From contig NZ_JAINRC010000003.1 of NCBI RefSeq assembly GCF_020400655.1, positions 372,001-436,000 of the forward strand: a stretch of DNA of 64,000 nt. Reading direction: 5' to 3'. Each line of letters starts with the position of its first letter. The stretch's first letter is position 1. Source of the stretch: Streptomyces spinosus. GTDB lineage: Bacteria > Actinomycetota > Actinomycetes > Streptomycetales > Streptomycetaceae. Below the pieces are notes generated by a model. That model was not told the origin of the DNA and searched no databases. It was given only the letters and a program-made list of their open reading frames with translations. Position numbers and translations under genes: made by a program. This document shows positions 17,503 to 25,653 of this stretch, piece after piece.

Positions 17503-18704
17503 TGGCAACCGAGCGGGAAACCCCGGGCAGGCACGGCGCCCCGTCGGGGGCGCGGCCGACCCCCACCGGCCCGCAGCTGCTCACCGGCGCGAACGTGGTG
17601 CTCCCCACCGGAACGGTGAAGAACGGCCAGGTGGCCGTCGGCGGCAGGCGCATCGCCGGTACCGCACCGGCCGGCGCCGAGGTCGTCGACGTCACCGGGC
17701 ACTGGCTGGTCCCCGGCTTCGTGGACATCCACAACCACGGCGGGGGCGGAGCCTCCTTCTCCGGCACCGCCGAGCAGATCCTCACCGCCGTCCACACGCA
17801 CCGCCTCCACGGCACCACCACCCTCGTCGCCTCCACCGTCACCGACGAGATGGACCTGCTGGCTCGTCAGGCCGGCCTGCTGAGCGAGCTGGCCGAGCAG
17901 GGCGACATCGCGGGCATCCACTTCGAGGGGCCGTTCATCTCGCCGTGCCGCAAGGGCGCGCACTCCGAGAAGCTGCTGCGCGACCCGGACCCGGCCGAGG
18001 TCCGCAAGCTGATCGACGCGGCGCGCGGCAAGGCGCGGATGGTCACCCTCGCGGCCGAGCTGCCCGGCGGCATCGACTCCGTGCGGCTGCTCGCCGAGCA
18101 CGGCGTGATCGCGGCGATCGGGCACACCGACGCCTCCTACGAGCAGACGACCGCGGCGATCGACGCGGGCGCCACCGTCGCCACCCACCTCTTCAACGCC
18201 ATGCCCGCCCTCAACCACCGCTCGCCCGGCCCGATCGCCGCCCTGCTGGAGGACGAGCGGGTCACCGTCGAGCTGATCAACGACGGCGTCCACCTGCACC
18301 CCGCCGCGCTGGAGCTGGCGTTCCATCACGCGGGCGCGGACCGGGTGGCGTTCATCACCGACGCGATGGACGCGGCCGGCACCGGCGACGGGCGCTACAT
18401 GCTCGGCCCGCTGGAGGTCGAGGTCAGCGAGGGAGTGGCCCGGCTGGTGGAGGGCGGCTCGATCGCGGGCTCCACGCTGACGCTGGACCGCGCGTTCCAG
18501 CGGGCGGTGACCGTCGACAAGCTGTCGGTGGAGGACGCCGTGACCGCCCTGTCGGCCAACCCGGCCCGGCTGCTCGGCCTCTCCGACCGCGTCGGGTCCC
18601 TGGAGCCCGGCAAGGACGCCGACCTGGTCCTGCTGGACGCCGACTTCGCGCTGAAGGGCGTGATGCGGCAGGGTGAATGGGTGGTAGCGCCCCAACTGCC
18701 CTGA
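17502..18704 (+). CDS. nagA: N-acetylglucosamine-6-phosphate deacetylase
   Basis: NagA deacetylates GlcNAc-6-phosphate to glucosamine-6-phosphate. The 400-residue amidohydrolase shows the metal motif VDIHNHGGGGASFS (about residues 76-89), the Glu ligand in IHFEGPFISPCRKGAHS, the His in IGHTDASYEQT and THLFNAMPALNHRSPG, and the catalytic Asp in FITDAMDAAGTGDGRY. GGAGG lies 9 nt before the ATG, which overlaps the nagK stop. It also handles the product of MurQ, linking cell-wall recycling with chitin-derived sugars. Confidence 0.95.
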   Translation: MATERETPGRHGAPSGARPTPTGPQLLTGANVVLPTGTVKNGQVAVGGRRIAGTAPAGAEVVDVTGHWLVPGFVDIHNHGGGGASFSGTAEQILTAVHTHRLHGTTTLVASTVTDEMDLLARQAGLLSELAEQGDIAGIHFEGPFISPCRKGAHSEKLLRDPDPAEVRKLIDAARGKARMVTLAAELPGGIDSVRLLAEHGVIAAIGHTDASYEQTTAAIDAGATVATHLFNAMPALNHRSPGPIAALLEDERVTVELINDGVHLHPAALELAFHHAGADRVAFITDAMDAAGTGDGRYMLGPLEVEVSEGVARLVEGGSIAGSTLTLDRAFQRAVTVDKLSVEDAVTALSANPARLLGLSDRVGSLEPGKDADLVLLDADFALKGVMRQGEWVVAPQLP

Positions 18705-18826
18705 TCCGTACCGGCGTCGAGGAGACGGAGGCCGACCCGCGCACTGGGCCGACCGCCGTCTCTTTGGCATGATCGAGGCCCCGGAAACCGAGACAGCCGC
18801 ACGGACTTCGAGGGAGGTCGGCCCGG

Positions 18827-19744
18827 GTGATCCTCACGGTCACGCTGAACACCGCTCTCGACATCACCTATCGCGTGCGGTCGCTGCGGCCGCACGCCTC
18901 GCACCGTGTCTCCGAGGTGGCCGAACGGCCCGGCGGCAAGGGCGTGAACGTGGCCCGGGTCCTGGCCGCGCTCGGCCACGAGGTGACGGTCACCGGCTTC
19001 GCGGGCGGCGGGACCGGCCGGGCGGTACGCGACCGGCTGGCCGGCACGCCCGGACTGACGGACGCGCTGGTGCCGGTCGCCGGGGCGACCCGGCGCACGA
19101 TAGCCGTGGCCGACGAACTCGCGGGTGACACGACCCAGCTGAACGAGCCCGGCCCGCAGATCGCGCCGGCCGAGTGGGGCGCCTTCCTCGACCGTTACGA
19201 GGAACTGCTGGACGGCGCCTCGGCGGTGGCCCTGTGCGGGAGCCTGCCCCCGGGAGTCCCGGTCGGCGCGTACGCGAACCTGGTCCGGCTGGCCCGCGCC
19301 CAGGGTGTGCCCGTCCTGCTGGACACCAGCGGCGAACCACTGCGCCGGGGCGTCGCGGCCCGCCCGGACATCATCAAGCCGAACGCCGACGAACTGGCCG
19401 AGCTCACCGGCTCCCACGAACCGCTGCGCGCCACCCGGGACGCCCGGCGCCGCGGCGCCCGCACGGTGGTGGCCTCCCTCGGCCCGGACGGCCTGCTCGC
19501 CGACACCCCCGAGGGCCGCTGGCACGCCACTCCGCCGGCCCCCGAGTTCGGCAACCCCACCGGCGCGGGCGACTCGGCGGTGGCGGGCCTGCTGTCCGGC
19601 CTGGCGGAACACCTCCCCTGGCCGGACCGCCTCACCCGCGCGGTCGCCTTGTCGGCGGCGACGGTGCGGTCCCGGACAGCAGGCGACTTCGACCGCGCGG
19701 CCTACGAGAAGCTCCTGACGCGAGTGGCGGTGACGGCGGCGTGA
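18827..19744 (+). CDS. PfkB-family 1-phosphofructokinase-type hexose kinase
   Basis: The 305-residue kinase has both PfkB signatures: RPGGKGVNVARVLAALG (about residues 34-50) and NPTGAGDSAVAGLLSGLAEH (about 243-262) with the catalytic Asp. The start ILTVTLNTALDITYRV is typical of the phosphosugar-kinase branch (1-phosphofructokinase or tagatose-6-phosphate kinase). GGGAGG lies 10 nt before GTG 18827. It follows nagA by 122 bp. No fructose PTS genes are near, so a role in aminosugar or tagatose metabolism is possible. Confidence 0.88.
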   Translation: MILTVTLNTALDITYRVRSLRPHASHRVSEVAERPGGKGVNVARVLAALGHEVTVTGFAGGGTGRAVRDRLAGTPGLTDALVPVAGATRRTIAVADELAGDTTQLNEPGPQIAPAEWGAFLDRYEELLDGASAVALCGSLPPGVPVGAYANLVRLARAQGVPVLLDTSGEPLRRGVAARPDIIKPNADELAELTGSHEPLRATRDARRRGARTVVASLGPDGLLADTPEGRWHATPPAPEFGNPTGAGDSAVAGLLSGLAEHLPWPDRLTRAVALSAATVRSRTAGDFDRAAYEKLLTRVAVTAA

Positions 19745-19872
19745 GAGCTGTGCGGCCTCTCGCCGGACGTGCCCGCGTAGCGGGTTCGGCCGGGAAAGCC
19801 TGACGACGGTGGCCGTGAACGGCGCACTGTTGGGCGGCGCCTTCCTCGAGGGCACCGCACCCGCTTCGGGGC

Positions 19873-20802
19873 TCAGCCGCTGGAATTGACCCAGCCCTTC
19901 ACCAGCCACATCTGGTCGATCAGAGCATCGCACTGATTTCCCTGCGCGCACGAGAGCGCGATGGTGTTCCTTCCCTTGTCGAGCTGGATCCAGTTGTACG
20001 TCTTCGTCCAGCCCTTCTGGTAATCGCCCGCAGCGGCGTGCGCCCAGTTCTTCAGTCCGACAGGAGTGTTGGAAGCCGTGCCGTTGACCGTGAGGGTGGC
20101 GGTGGCGTCCTTGCCGGGAACGCTGTAACCGACGTAGACACTGTATTTCCCGGACTCGGGGATATTGTCGACGGTCCAGGTGATCGAGGCGCCGGTCTGG
20201 TTGAAACCCGTCACATAGGTGCCGCCCGCCGCCCGTGCGCCCTGCACGTCCGTCGCCTTGGTCGCACCGCCGGCCAGCTGGAGCGCGCTCGCGTCCGACT
20301 TCGGCAGCTCGCCCGGCGCCGCCGAACTGCTCCCCGAAGGGCTCGGGCTGCCGGTCTGGGACTGGGCCGGGGTGGAGCCGGCCTCGTTGCCGGACTTGTC
20401 GTCGTCCGTGTTGCCGTTGATCATCGCGACGCCGATGCCGATGACGACCGCGGCGACCACCGCGATGGCGCCGATCAGCAGGCCCTTGGTGTTGGGGCCG
20501 CGGCGGCCGGGAGCGGGGGCCGCGGGGCGGTGGGAGGCCGGGGCGCCGCCCGGCAGCGTCTCCGGGGCCTGGTAGTGGGCGCTCGGCTGGCCGTAGGCGC
20601 CCTGCTGCGGGCCGCCCTGGCCGTACGTGGCCTGCTGCGCGCCGTAGCTGCGCTCGCCGACCGTACGCACCCTGCTGACCGAGTTCGGGTAGCCGTAACC
20701 GCCGGACGGCGGCTGGGCTCCCCGGGCCTGGCCGTCTGCGTACAGGTAGCCGAACGGGTCGTCGTCCTCGGGCGTGCTCGCGCCGTTGTCGCCGGGCGTC
20801 AT
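19873..20802 (-). CDS. membrane-anchored protein with extracellular carbohydrate-binding-type domain
   Basis: The 309-residue protein has a cytosolic Gly/Gln/Tyr/Pro-rich N-terminus (about 1-105, with GAYGQPSAHYQ-like repeats), one membrane helix (GLLIGAIAVVAAVVIGIGVA, about 107-126), a Ser/Pro/Gly linker, and a C-terminal beta-sandwich like CBM35/CBM6 (from about 172, with YSVYVGYSVPGKDATATLTV and NWIQLDKGRNTIALSC). Two Cys near the end may pair. GAGGAG lies 9 nt before the ATG. It lies 118 bp downstream of cdgB on the same strand. Binding to cell-wall or environmental glycans is inference. Confidence 0.8.
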   Translation of the reverse strand: MTPGDNGASTPEDDDPFGYLYADGQARGAQPPSGGYGYPNSVSRVRTVGERSYGAQQATYGQGGPQQGAYGQPSAHYQAPETLPGGAPASHRPAAPAPGRRGPNTKGLLIGAIAVVAAVVIGIGVAMINGNTDDDKSGNEAGSTPAQSQTGSPSPSGSSSAAPGELPKSDASALQLAGGATKATDVQGARAAGGTYVTGFNQTGASITWTVDNIPESGKYSVYVGYSVPGKDATATLTVNGTASNTPVGLKNWAHAAAGDYQKGWTKTYNWIQLDKGRNTIALSCAQGNQCDALIDQMWLVKGWVNSSG

Positions 20803-20920
20803 CCCTTGGTACTCCTCAACAGGTGCGGGCGGATGCGGTACGGGTGTGGAATGGCGAGCCTACCCGCTCTCGCTGGCCCAAACGGGTGGCCCGGACCGCG
20901 TCAACTCGCTGACCTGCGCT

Positions 20921-22576
20921 TCATCCAGCGCGCCGGTGCTGTTTGGGACGAGATCGTTTCTCTACGTACATCCGCTCGTCAGCGGACTTCAACACCTCGT
21001 CCGCCGTCATTCCGCAGTGTGCCCAGCCGATGCCGAAACTGGCGCCCACCCGGACGGCCCGGCCCTCGGCGCGGATCGGCTGGATGATCTCGTTGCGCAG
21101 CCGTACGGCGAGGTCCTGGGCGTCGGCCCGTCCGAGGCCGTCGGCGAGGATCACGAACTCGTCGCCGCCGAGCCGGGCGACCGTGTCGCCGTCCCGGACA
21201 CCGTTGCTCAGCCGCCGGGCGACCTCGATGAGCACCGCGTCGCCCGCGTTGTGCCCGAACCGGTCGTTGATCGACTTGAAGCCGTCGAGGTCGCAGAAGA
21301 GGACCGCGAGGCCCTTGGTGCCGTCGTCGCGGCCGTCCTCGGGGGCGACGGTGTGCACATGGTGGTCGTAGGCGTCGAAGCCCTCCGCGCCCGGCGTGAA
21401 GTCGAAGCCGTGGCCCGCGGGGGCGTCGAAGGCGGGGTGGCCGTAGGCCGCGTCCAGGGACTCCAGCGCGCCGGCGTGGGCGGGGCGCCGGCAGAGCCGG
21501 GCGGACAGCCGCGAGCGCAGCTCGGCGGAGTTGGGCAGGCCGGTCAGCGAGTCGTGGGAGGCGCGGTGGGCGAGCTGGAGCTCGCGCCGCTTGCGCTCCT
21601 CTATGTCCTCGACGTGGGTGAGCAGGAAGCGGGGGCCGTCGGCGGCGTCGGCGACGACGCTGTTGCGCAGGGACACCCAGACGTAGGTGCCGTCGCGGCG
21701 GCCCAGGCGCAGTTCCGCGCGGCCGCCCTCCGCGGAGGTCCGCAGCAGGGTGCCGACGTCCTCGGGGTGGACGAGGTCGGCGAAGGAGTAGCGGCGCATC
21801 GCGGAGGCGGGCCGGCCGAGCAGCCGGCACAGGGCGTCGTTGGTGCGCAGGATGCGGCCGTGCTGGTCGCCGCCCATCTCGGCGATGGCCATGCCGGAGG
21901 GTGCGTACTCGAAGGCCTGCCGGAAGGATTCCTCGCTGGCGCGCAGGGCCTGCTGCTCGCGCTCCAGACGGACCAGGGCGCGCTGCATGTTGGCGCGCAG
22001 GCGGGCGTTGCTGATCGCGATGGCGGCCTGGAAGGCGTACATCTGGAGGGCCTCGCGGCCCCAGGCGCCGGGGCGGCGGCCGTTGCGCGGCCGGTCGACG
22101 GATATGACGCCGAGCAGTTCGCCGCAGGAGCTGCCCTGCACGCCGGGGGTGTACATGGGCGCGAAGAGCCGGTCGGAGGGGTGCCACTCGTCCTCGAAGC
22201 GCGGCGCGGGCCCGTCGGTGTACCACTGGGGGACGTCGTCGTCGTCGAGGACCCAGCCCTCGGTGTGCGGTATGAAGACGAGGTCGCCCCAGCGTTCGCC
22301 CATGTTCAGCCGCCGGTCCCAGGAATCGCGCGAGCCGGCCCGGCCGGTGATCAGGGCCTCGGCGGCGGAGTTGCCCGAGAAGGCGGCGACCACGAGATCG
22401 CCGTCCTGGCGGACCAGGTTGACGGCCGCCATCTCGTAGCCGAGGGCGGACACGGCGCCGTCGGCGACGGTCTGCAGTGTGTCCGCCAGGCTGCGTGCCG
22501 TGTTCATGTCGGCCATGACCTGGTGCAGCTGTCGCAGGGACGCAAGGCGGACATACGGCTCCGACTCGGTCTCCAT
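20921..22576 (-). CDS. cdgB: diguanylate cyclase GAF-PAS-GGDEF (CdgB-like)
   Basis: The enzyme makes c-di-GMP, which in Streptomyces holds BldD on DNA and delays sporulation. The 551-residue protein has a GAF domain (about 15-185), a PAS domain (about 215-330, FRQAFEYAPSGMAIAEMGG) and a GGDEF domain with VARLGGDEFVILADG. The inhibitory I-site RDGD sits exactly five residues before GGDEF. A stretch of about 60 residues is inserted after LTGLPNSAELRSRL, unusual for GGDEF domains. ATG 22576 is chosen for its GGGGGGAGGG leader; the frame stays open to a TTG at 22732. A Crp-type site lies 126 bp upstream. Confidence 0.93.
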   Translation of the reverse strand: METESEPYVRLASLRQLHQVMADMNTARSLADTLQTVADGAVSALGYEMAAVNLVRQDGDLVVAAFSGNSAAEALITGRAGSRDSWDRRLNMGERWGDLVFIPHTEGWVLDDDDVPQWYTDGPAPRFEDEWHPSDRLFAPMYTPGVQGSSCGELLGVISVDRPRNGRRPGAWGREALQMYAFQAAIAISNARLRANMQRALVRLEREQQALRASEESFRQAFEYAPSGMAIAEMGGDQHGRILRTNDALCRLLGRPASAMRRYSFADLVHPEDVGTLLRTSAEGGRAELRLGRRDGTYVWVSLRNSVVADAADGPRFLLTHVEDIEERKRRELQLAHRASHDSLTGLPNSAELRSRLSARLCRRPAHAGALESLDAAYGHPAFDAPAGHGFDFTPGAEGFDAYDHHVHTVAPEDGRDDGTKGLAVLFCDLDGFKSINDRFGHNAGDAVLIEVARRLSNGVRDGDTVARLGGDEFVILADGLGRADAQDLAVRLRNEIIQPIRAEGRAVRVGASFGIGWAHCGMTADEVLKSADERMYVEKRSRPKQHRRAG

Positions 22577-22701
22577 GCTCACCCTCCCCCCGAGACCTCG
22601 CAGCGAATCAAGGGTTGTGTCTGAACCTCTTCGTGGCTTCCCCGCCACTGAATCACAGCGCGAAGCCCACTCGGTACACAGGGTCAACAATTCCTGCCCC
22701 T

Positions 22702-22717
22702 TGTGACTCAAGTCACA
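22702..22717. promoter_or_regulatory. Crp-type site TGTGA-N6-TCACA upstream of cdgB
   Basis: TGTGACTCAAGTCACA is a perfect match to the cyclic-AMP receptor protein consensus TGTGA-N6-TCACA and to the form GTG-N6-GNCAC reported for Streptomyces Crp. Its arms are TGTGACT and AGTCACA. It lies in the 330-bp gap between cdgB and the divergent flavin reductase gene, 126 bp from the cdgB start and 190 bp from the other. The GTGA/TCAC halves also recall BldD sites, an alternative reading because cdgB is a BldD target in S. coelicolor. Confidence 0.6.
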
Positions 22718-22906
22718 GGAGAACGTGAACAATTGAGTGGAGTTTCTGCGTTTGCCCTGTGCGTTTCCTGAACGCGCAGCGTGCGCCCGTGCTCACATGA
22801 TGCACGTATCCGGCCGATTGCCGCCTGTGTGCGCCGCTGGTCCTAGGACCCGGCTCGGGCGGAGGGCCGATGCGGGCCGCTCGGGGCGGGAGCTAGCGTT
22901 TCCGGC

Positions 22907-23479
22907 GTGCTGAAGACTCCCTCCCCCACGACCCCCCTGCCCACCGGGCATGCTGAGGGGGTGAGCAACGACGAGTTCCGGGCCGCGATGTCCCGGCTGG
23001 CCGCCGGCGTGGTCCTGGTCACCGCGCAGGAACCGCCGCTGGACCCGGACGACCCCGAGGCGCCGGGCATGGAGGACGTCGGCATGACCGCCACCGCGTT
23101 CATGTCCGTCTCCCTCGACCCGCCGCTGGTCCTGGTCAGCCTGCGCACGGGCGCCCGCATGGACGACCTGCTCGACGAGCAGCCGCTGTGGGCGGTGTCG
23201 GTCCTCACCGAGAGCCAGCGGCACATCGCCGGCCGCTTCGCCATGAAGGGCCGCATCAGCGACCGGCTGCTCTTCGAGGACATCCCCTACGTCCGGGGCG
23301 AGGTCACCGGTGCCCCGCTGGTCGGCGGCGCGCTGGCCACCCTGGAGTGCCGGACCGAGCAGCGGGTGACCGCCGGGGACCACACCCTGGTCATCGGCCG
23401 CGTCCTGACCGCCCGGGTGCCGAGCGCCGAGGGCGGCCCGCTGCTGTACTTCCGGGGGCGGTACCGGCAGTTGGGCTGA
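22907..23479 (+). CDS. flavin reductase-like FMN-binding protein
   Basis: The 190-residue protein has the flavin reductase-like fold: FRAAMSRLAAGVVLVTAQEP, GMTATAFMSVSLDPPLVLVS and HIAGRFAMKGRISDRLLF. Such proteins supply reduced flavin to two-component monooxygenases or act on their own. GTG 22907 follows TAGCGT by 7 nt with no ribosome-binding site. A second GTG (GVSNDEFRAAM, codon 19) would give a shorter form. No partner oxygenase is near. Confidence 0.88.
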   Translation: MLKTPSPTTPLPTGHAEGVSNDEFRAAMSRLAAGVVLVTAQEPPLDPDDPEAPGMEDVGMTATAFMSVSLDPPLVLVSLRTGARMDDLLDEQPLWAVSVLTESQRHIAGRFAMKGRISDRLLFEDIPYVRGEVTGAPLVGGALATLECRTEQRVTAGDHTLVIGRVLTARVPSAEGGPLLYFRGRYRQLG

Positions 23480-23558
23480 GCCGGGCGCCGCGCGGCCCCG
23501 CCGGGCCGGCCCGCGAATTCCGTGGCGGCGCCGGGGAGCGCCTGCCTACGGTGCGCGG

Positions 23559-24020
23559 ATGACACCACGTCTGGAAGAAGTCACTCCGCGGAACTTCGAC
23601 ACCGCCGTCGCCCTGCGCGTCCGCCCCGACCAGGAACACGCCGTCTCACCGGTCGTACGCTCCCTCGCCGAGGCGTACGTCCACCCCGCCGGGGTCGCCT
23701 GGCCCCGCCTGATCGTCGACGGCGCCCGCACGACAGGCTTCCTGATGGCCTTCTTCGACATCGACTGGCACGGCGACGGCAGCGTGCGGCGCTCCGGGCT
23801 GTGGCGGCTGAACATCGCCGCCGGCGAGCAGGGCAGGGGCTACGGCCGCTTCGCCGTCGACGCCGTGGCAGCCGAGATCCGCCGCCGGGGCGGCACGCGG
23901 ATGTACGTCAGCTGGCACCCCGGCCCGCACGGCCCCGAGGAGTTCTACCTGCGCCTGGGCTTCCGGAAGAACGGGGAGACGAGCGGGGACCAGACGGTGG
24001 GGGTGCTGGACCTGTCCTGA
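23559..24020 (+). CDS. GNAT family N-acetyltransferase
   Basis: The 153-residue protein has the GNAT acetyl-CoA loop RLNIAAGEQGRGYGRFAVDA (about residues 88-107) and the closing PEEFYLRLGFRKNGE element. It resembles polyamine or small-amine acetyltransferases in length. TACGGT ends 6 nt before ATG 23559, a leaderless arrangement. It ends 10 bp from the convergent sigma-factor gene. The substrate is unknown. Confidence 0.85.
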   Translation: MTPRLEEVTPRNFDTAVALRVRPDQEHAVSPVVRSLAEAYVHPAGVAWPRLIVDGARTTGFLMAFFDIDWHGDGSVRRSGLWRLNIAAGEQGRGYGRFAVDAVAAEIRRRGGTRMYVSWHPGPHGPEEFYLRLGFRKNGETSGDQTVGVLDLS

Positions 24021-24030
24021 GCCAGGCCGC

Positions 24031-24870
24031 TCAGAGCTCCTCGACCGTGAGGTCCGCCAGCCGGGCGGGCCCGGTGATGATGTCGATCACCGAGATGCGG
24101 CCGGCGGCGAAGGTGAAGGCCAGGACCCGCTCCGGGCGGCCGCCGGCGAACACGGCCAGGCCCATCGCGCCGTCCACCAGCACCGGACGCGCGGCGCACG
24201 CCAGATGAGCGAAGGCCGCCGCGCCGGCGGCGACCCGGGCCGCGCCGCGGTTCACACCGGCCTCGCTACGGGCCTCCACCGCGGGGTCGAGCACCGCCAG
24301 CAGCCCGTCGAAGTCGCCGTCGCGCGCGGCGGCCAGGAAGGCGTCCACCACCTCCCGCTGCCGGGCCGGGTCGGTCCGCGGCGCCTGCGCGCCCCGCACC
24401 CGGCGCCGGGCCCGGCTGGCGAGTTGCCGGGCCGCCGCCGGGCTGCGGCCCAGGATGCCGCCGACCTCCTCGAAGGGCACCCCGAACAGGTCGTGCAGCA
24501 CGAAGGCGAGCCGCTCGGCCGGGGAGAGCGTGTCCAGGACGACGAGGAGGGCCGGCCCGACCGAGTCGGCGAGCAGGGCGTCCCGCACCGGGTCCGGCTC
24601 GGCGGAGGGCGCCGGCCGCCAGGTCTCCAGCGGCTGCTCGCCCCGGGAGCGGCGGGAGCGGAGCATGTCGAGGCAGACCCGGCCGACGACGGTCGTCAGC
24701 CAGCCGCCGAGGTTCTCCACCTCGCTGGTGTCGGACCGGCTCAGCCGGAACCAGGCCTCCTGCACGGCGTCCTCGGCCTCGGCGGCGGAGCCGAGCATCC
24801 GGTGGGCGACGGCCCGCAGATGCCCCCGGTGCGCCTCGAAGCGCCGGGCGAGGAAGTCGTCCTCGGTCAT
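24031..24870 (-). CDS. ECF sigma factor with C-terminal SnoaL-like domain (ECF41/SigJ type)
   Basis: The 279-residue protein has sigma region 2 (RRFEAHRGHLRAVAHRMLGS and AEDAVQEAWFRLSRSD), region 4 (LSPAERLAFVLHDLFGVPFE and GGILGRSPAAARQLASRARR) and a C-terminal SnoaL-like fold (from about 175) that in this group replaces an anti-sigma factor. RQREVVDAFLAAARDGDFDG marks the domain join. ATG 24870 is preferred to GTG 24927 because an ECF41-like promoter ends just at the latter. The usual ECF41 partner is a carboxymuconolactone decarboxylase/AhpD-like, oxidoreductase or epimerase gene; none is adjacent, but one lies at 58266. Confidence 0.9.
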   Translation of the reverse strand: MTEDDFLARRFEAHRGHLRAVAHRMLGSAAEAEDAVQEAWFRLSRSDTSEVENLGGWLTTVVGRVCLDMLRSRRSRGEQPLETWRPAPSAEPDPVRDALLADSVGPALLVVLDTLSPAERLAFVLHDLFGVPFEEVGGILGRSPAAARQLASRARRRVRGAQAPRTDPARQREVVDAFLAAARDGDFDGLLAVLDPAVEARSEAGVNRGAARVAAGAAAFAHLACAARPVLVDGAMGLAVFAGGRPERVLAFTFAAGRISVIDIITGPARLADLTVEEL

Positions 24871-24930
24871 GGGTGGCTGCGGCCTCTCCGTCGTCGTCCC
24901 CGGCGGTCCCGGGTCCTCCTGCACCACCCT

Positions 24931-24957
24931 GACGACGGGGAGCGCGCAGATGTGACA
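24931..24957 (-). promoter_or_regulatory. ECF41-like autoregulatory promoter TGTCACA-N16-CGTC
   Basis: On the minus strand TGTCACA (24957-24951) is followed after exactly 16 nt by CGTC (24934-24931), 60 nt before the sigma-factor ATG. As I remember it, TGTCAC in the -35 and CGTC in the -10 is the promoter signature of ECF41 sigma factors. The same layout occurs at 58199-58225. Confidence 0.7.
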
Positions 24958-24960
24958 CGG

Positions 24961-25037
24961 CGCGGGGAGACGTGACAGGAGACGTGCCGGGGCGCGGGGA
25001 GACGTGCCGGGGCGCGGGGAGACGTGCCGGGGCGCGG
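24961..25037. repeat. 20-bp tandem repeat, about three copies
   Basis: The unit GACGTGCCGGGGCGCGGGGA occurs at 24981-25000, 25001-25020 and, for its first 17 bp, at 25021-25037. A diverged copy precedes at 24961-24980. It fills the gap between the arfB-like gene and the sigma-factor promoter. There is no spacer structure. Confidence 0.85.
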
Positions 25038-25048
25038 CCCCGGCCTGC

Positions 25049-25486
25049 CTAGCCCCAGTCCCTGCCCGAACGGCCCCGCTTGGTCTGCGCGCGCTGCTTC
25101 TTCTCCCGCAGCCGGCGTTCGTTGATGCCGCGCGGGATGCGGGTCGGCTTGCGGGGCTTGGGCGGTGGCGCGGTGGCCTCCGCGAGGAGCGCGGCGAGGC
25201 GTACGGCGGCGGCCTCGCGGTTGCGCCACTGGGAACGGTGCTCCGAGGCCCGTACGGACACCACCCCGTCGGTGAGGCGGCCGGCCAGCCGCCGCAGAGC
25301 CCGCTCCCTCCACACCGGAGGAAGCGCCTGCGTGCCGGCGAGGTCGAAGCGCAGCTCGACCTGGGAGTCGCTGGTGTTGACGTGCTGCCCCCCGGGCCCG
25401 GACGACCTGGAGAAACGCCACATCAGCTCGGCCTCGGGAAGCGAGACGGAGCCACGGATGAGGTAGGGCCCGGACATGTCCTTCAT
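25049..25486 (-). CDS. arfB: ArfB/YaeJ-type peptidyl-tRNA hydrolase (release-factor-like)
   Basis: The 145-residue protein frees stalled ribosomes by hydrolysing peptidyl-tRNA. It has the catalytic loop [20 protein letters not shown] (about residues 27-46) with the GGQ motif, lacks codon-recognition domains, and ends in a basic tail ([19 protein letters not shown]) of the kind that enters the empty mRNA channel. ATG 25486 and ATG 25477 are both possible; neither has a strong ribosome-binding site. Length and tail fit ArfB rather than RF1 or RF2. Confidence 0.9.
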   Translation of the reverse strand: MKDMSGPYLIRGSVSLPEAELMWRFSRSSGPGGQHVNTSDSQVELRFDLAGTQALPPVWRERALRRLAGRLTDGVVSVRASEHRSQWRNREAAAVRLAALLAEATAPPPKPRKPTRIPRGINERRLREKKQRAQTKRGRSGRDWG

Positions 25487-25653
25487 GTTCCCGACCCGGC
25501 CCGCCTCACGTCACCTGGATTTCCGGTTCGGTAAAAAAGGTAAAGGGACCCGGAACCACGGGGACCCCCCTCGACGTTGTCCCGGGTGACGGTAGCTTCG
25601 TCGGCACAGAGTGCGCCGATACGCACGGATATCTAAGGAAGGGACTCCCAACA

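Noticed and set aside
20774..22624. 616-codon open frame antisense to cdgB and the CBM protein
   Set aside because: The product is low-complexity Ala/Gly/Val and spans two real minus-strand genes.
24961..25037. CRISPR array
   Set aside because: The 20-bp units are directly adjacent with no spacers, and there are no cas genes.
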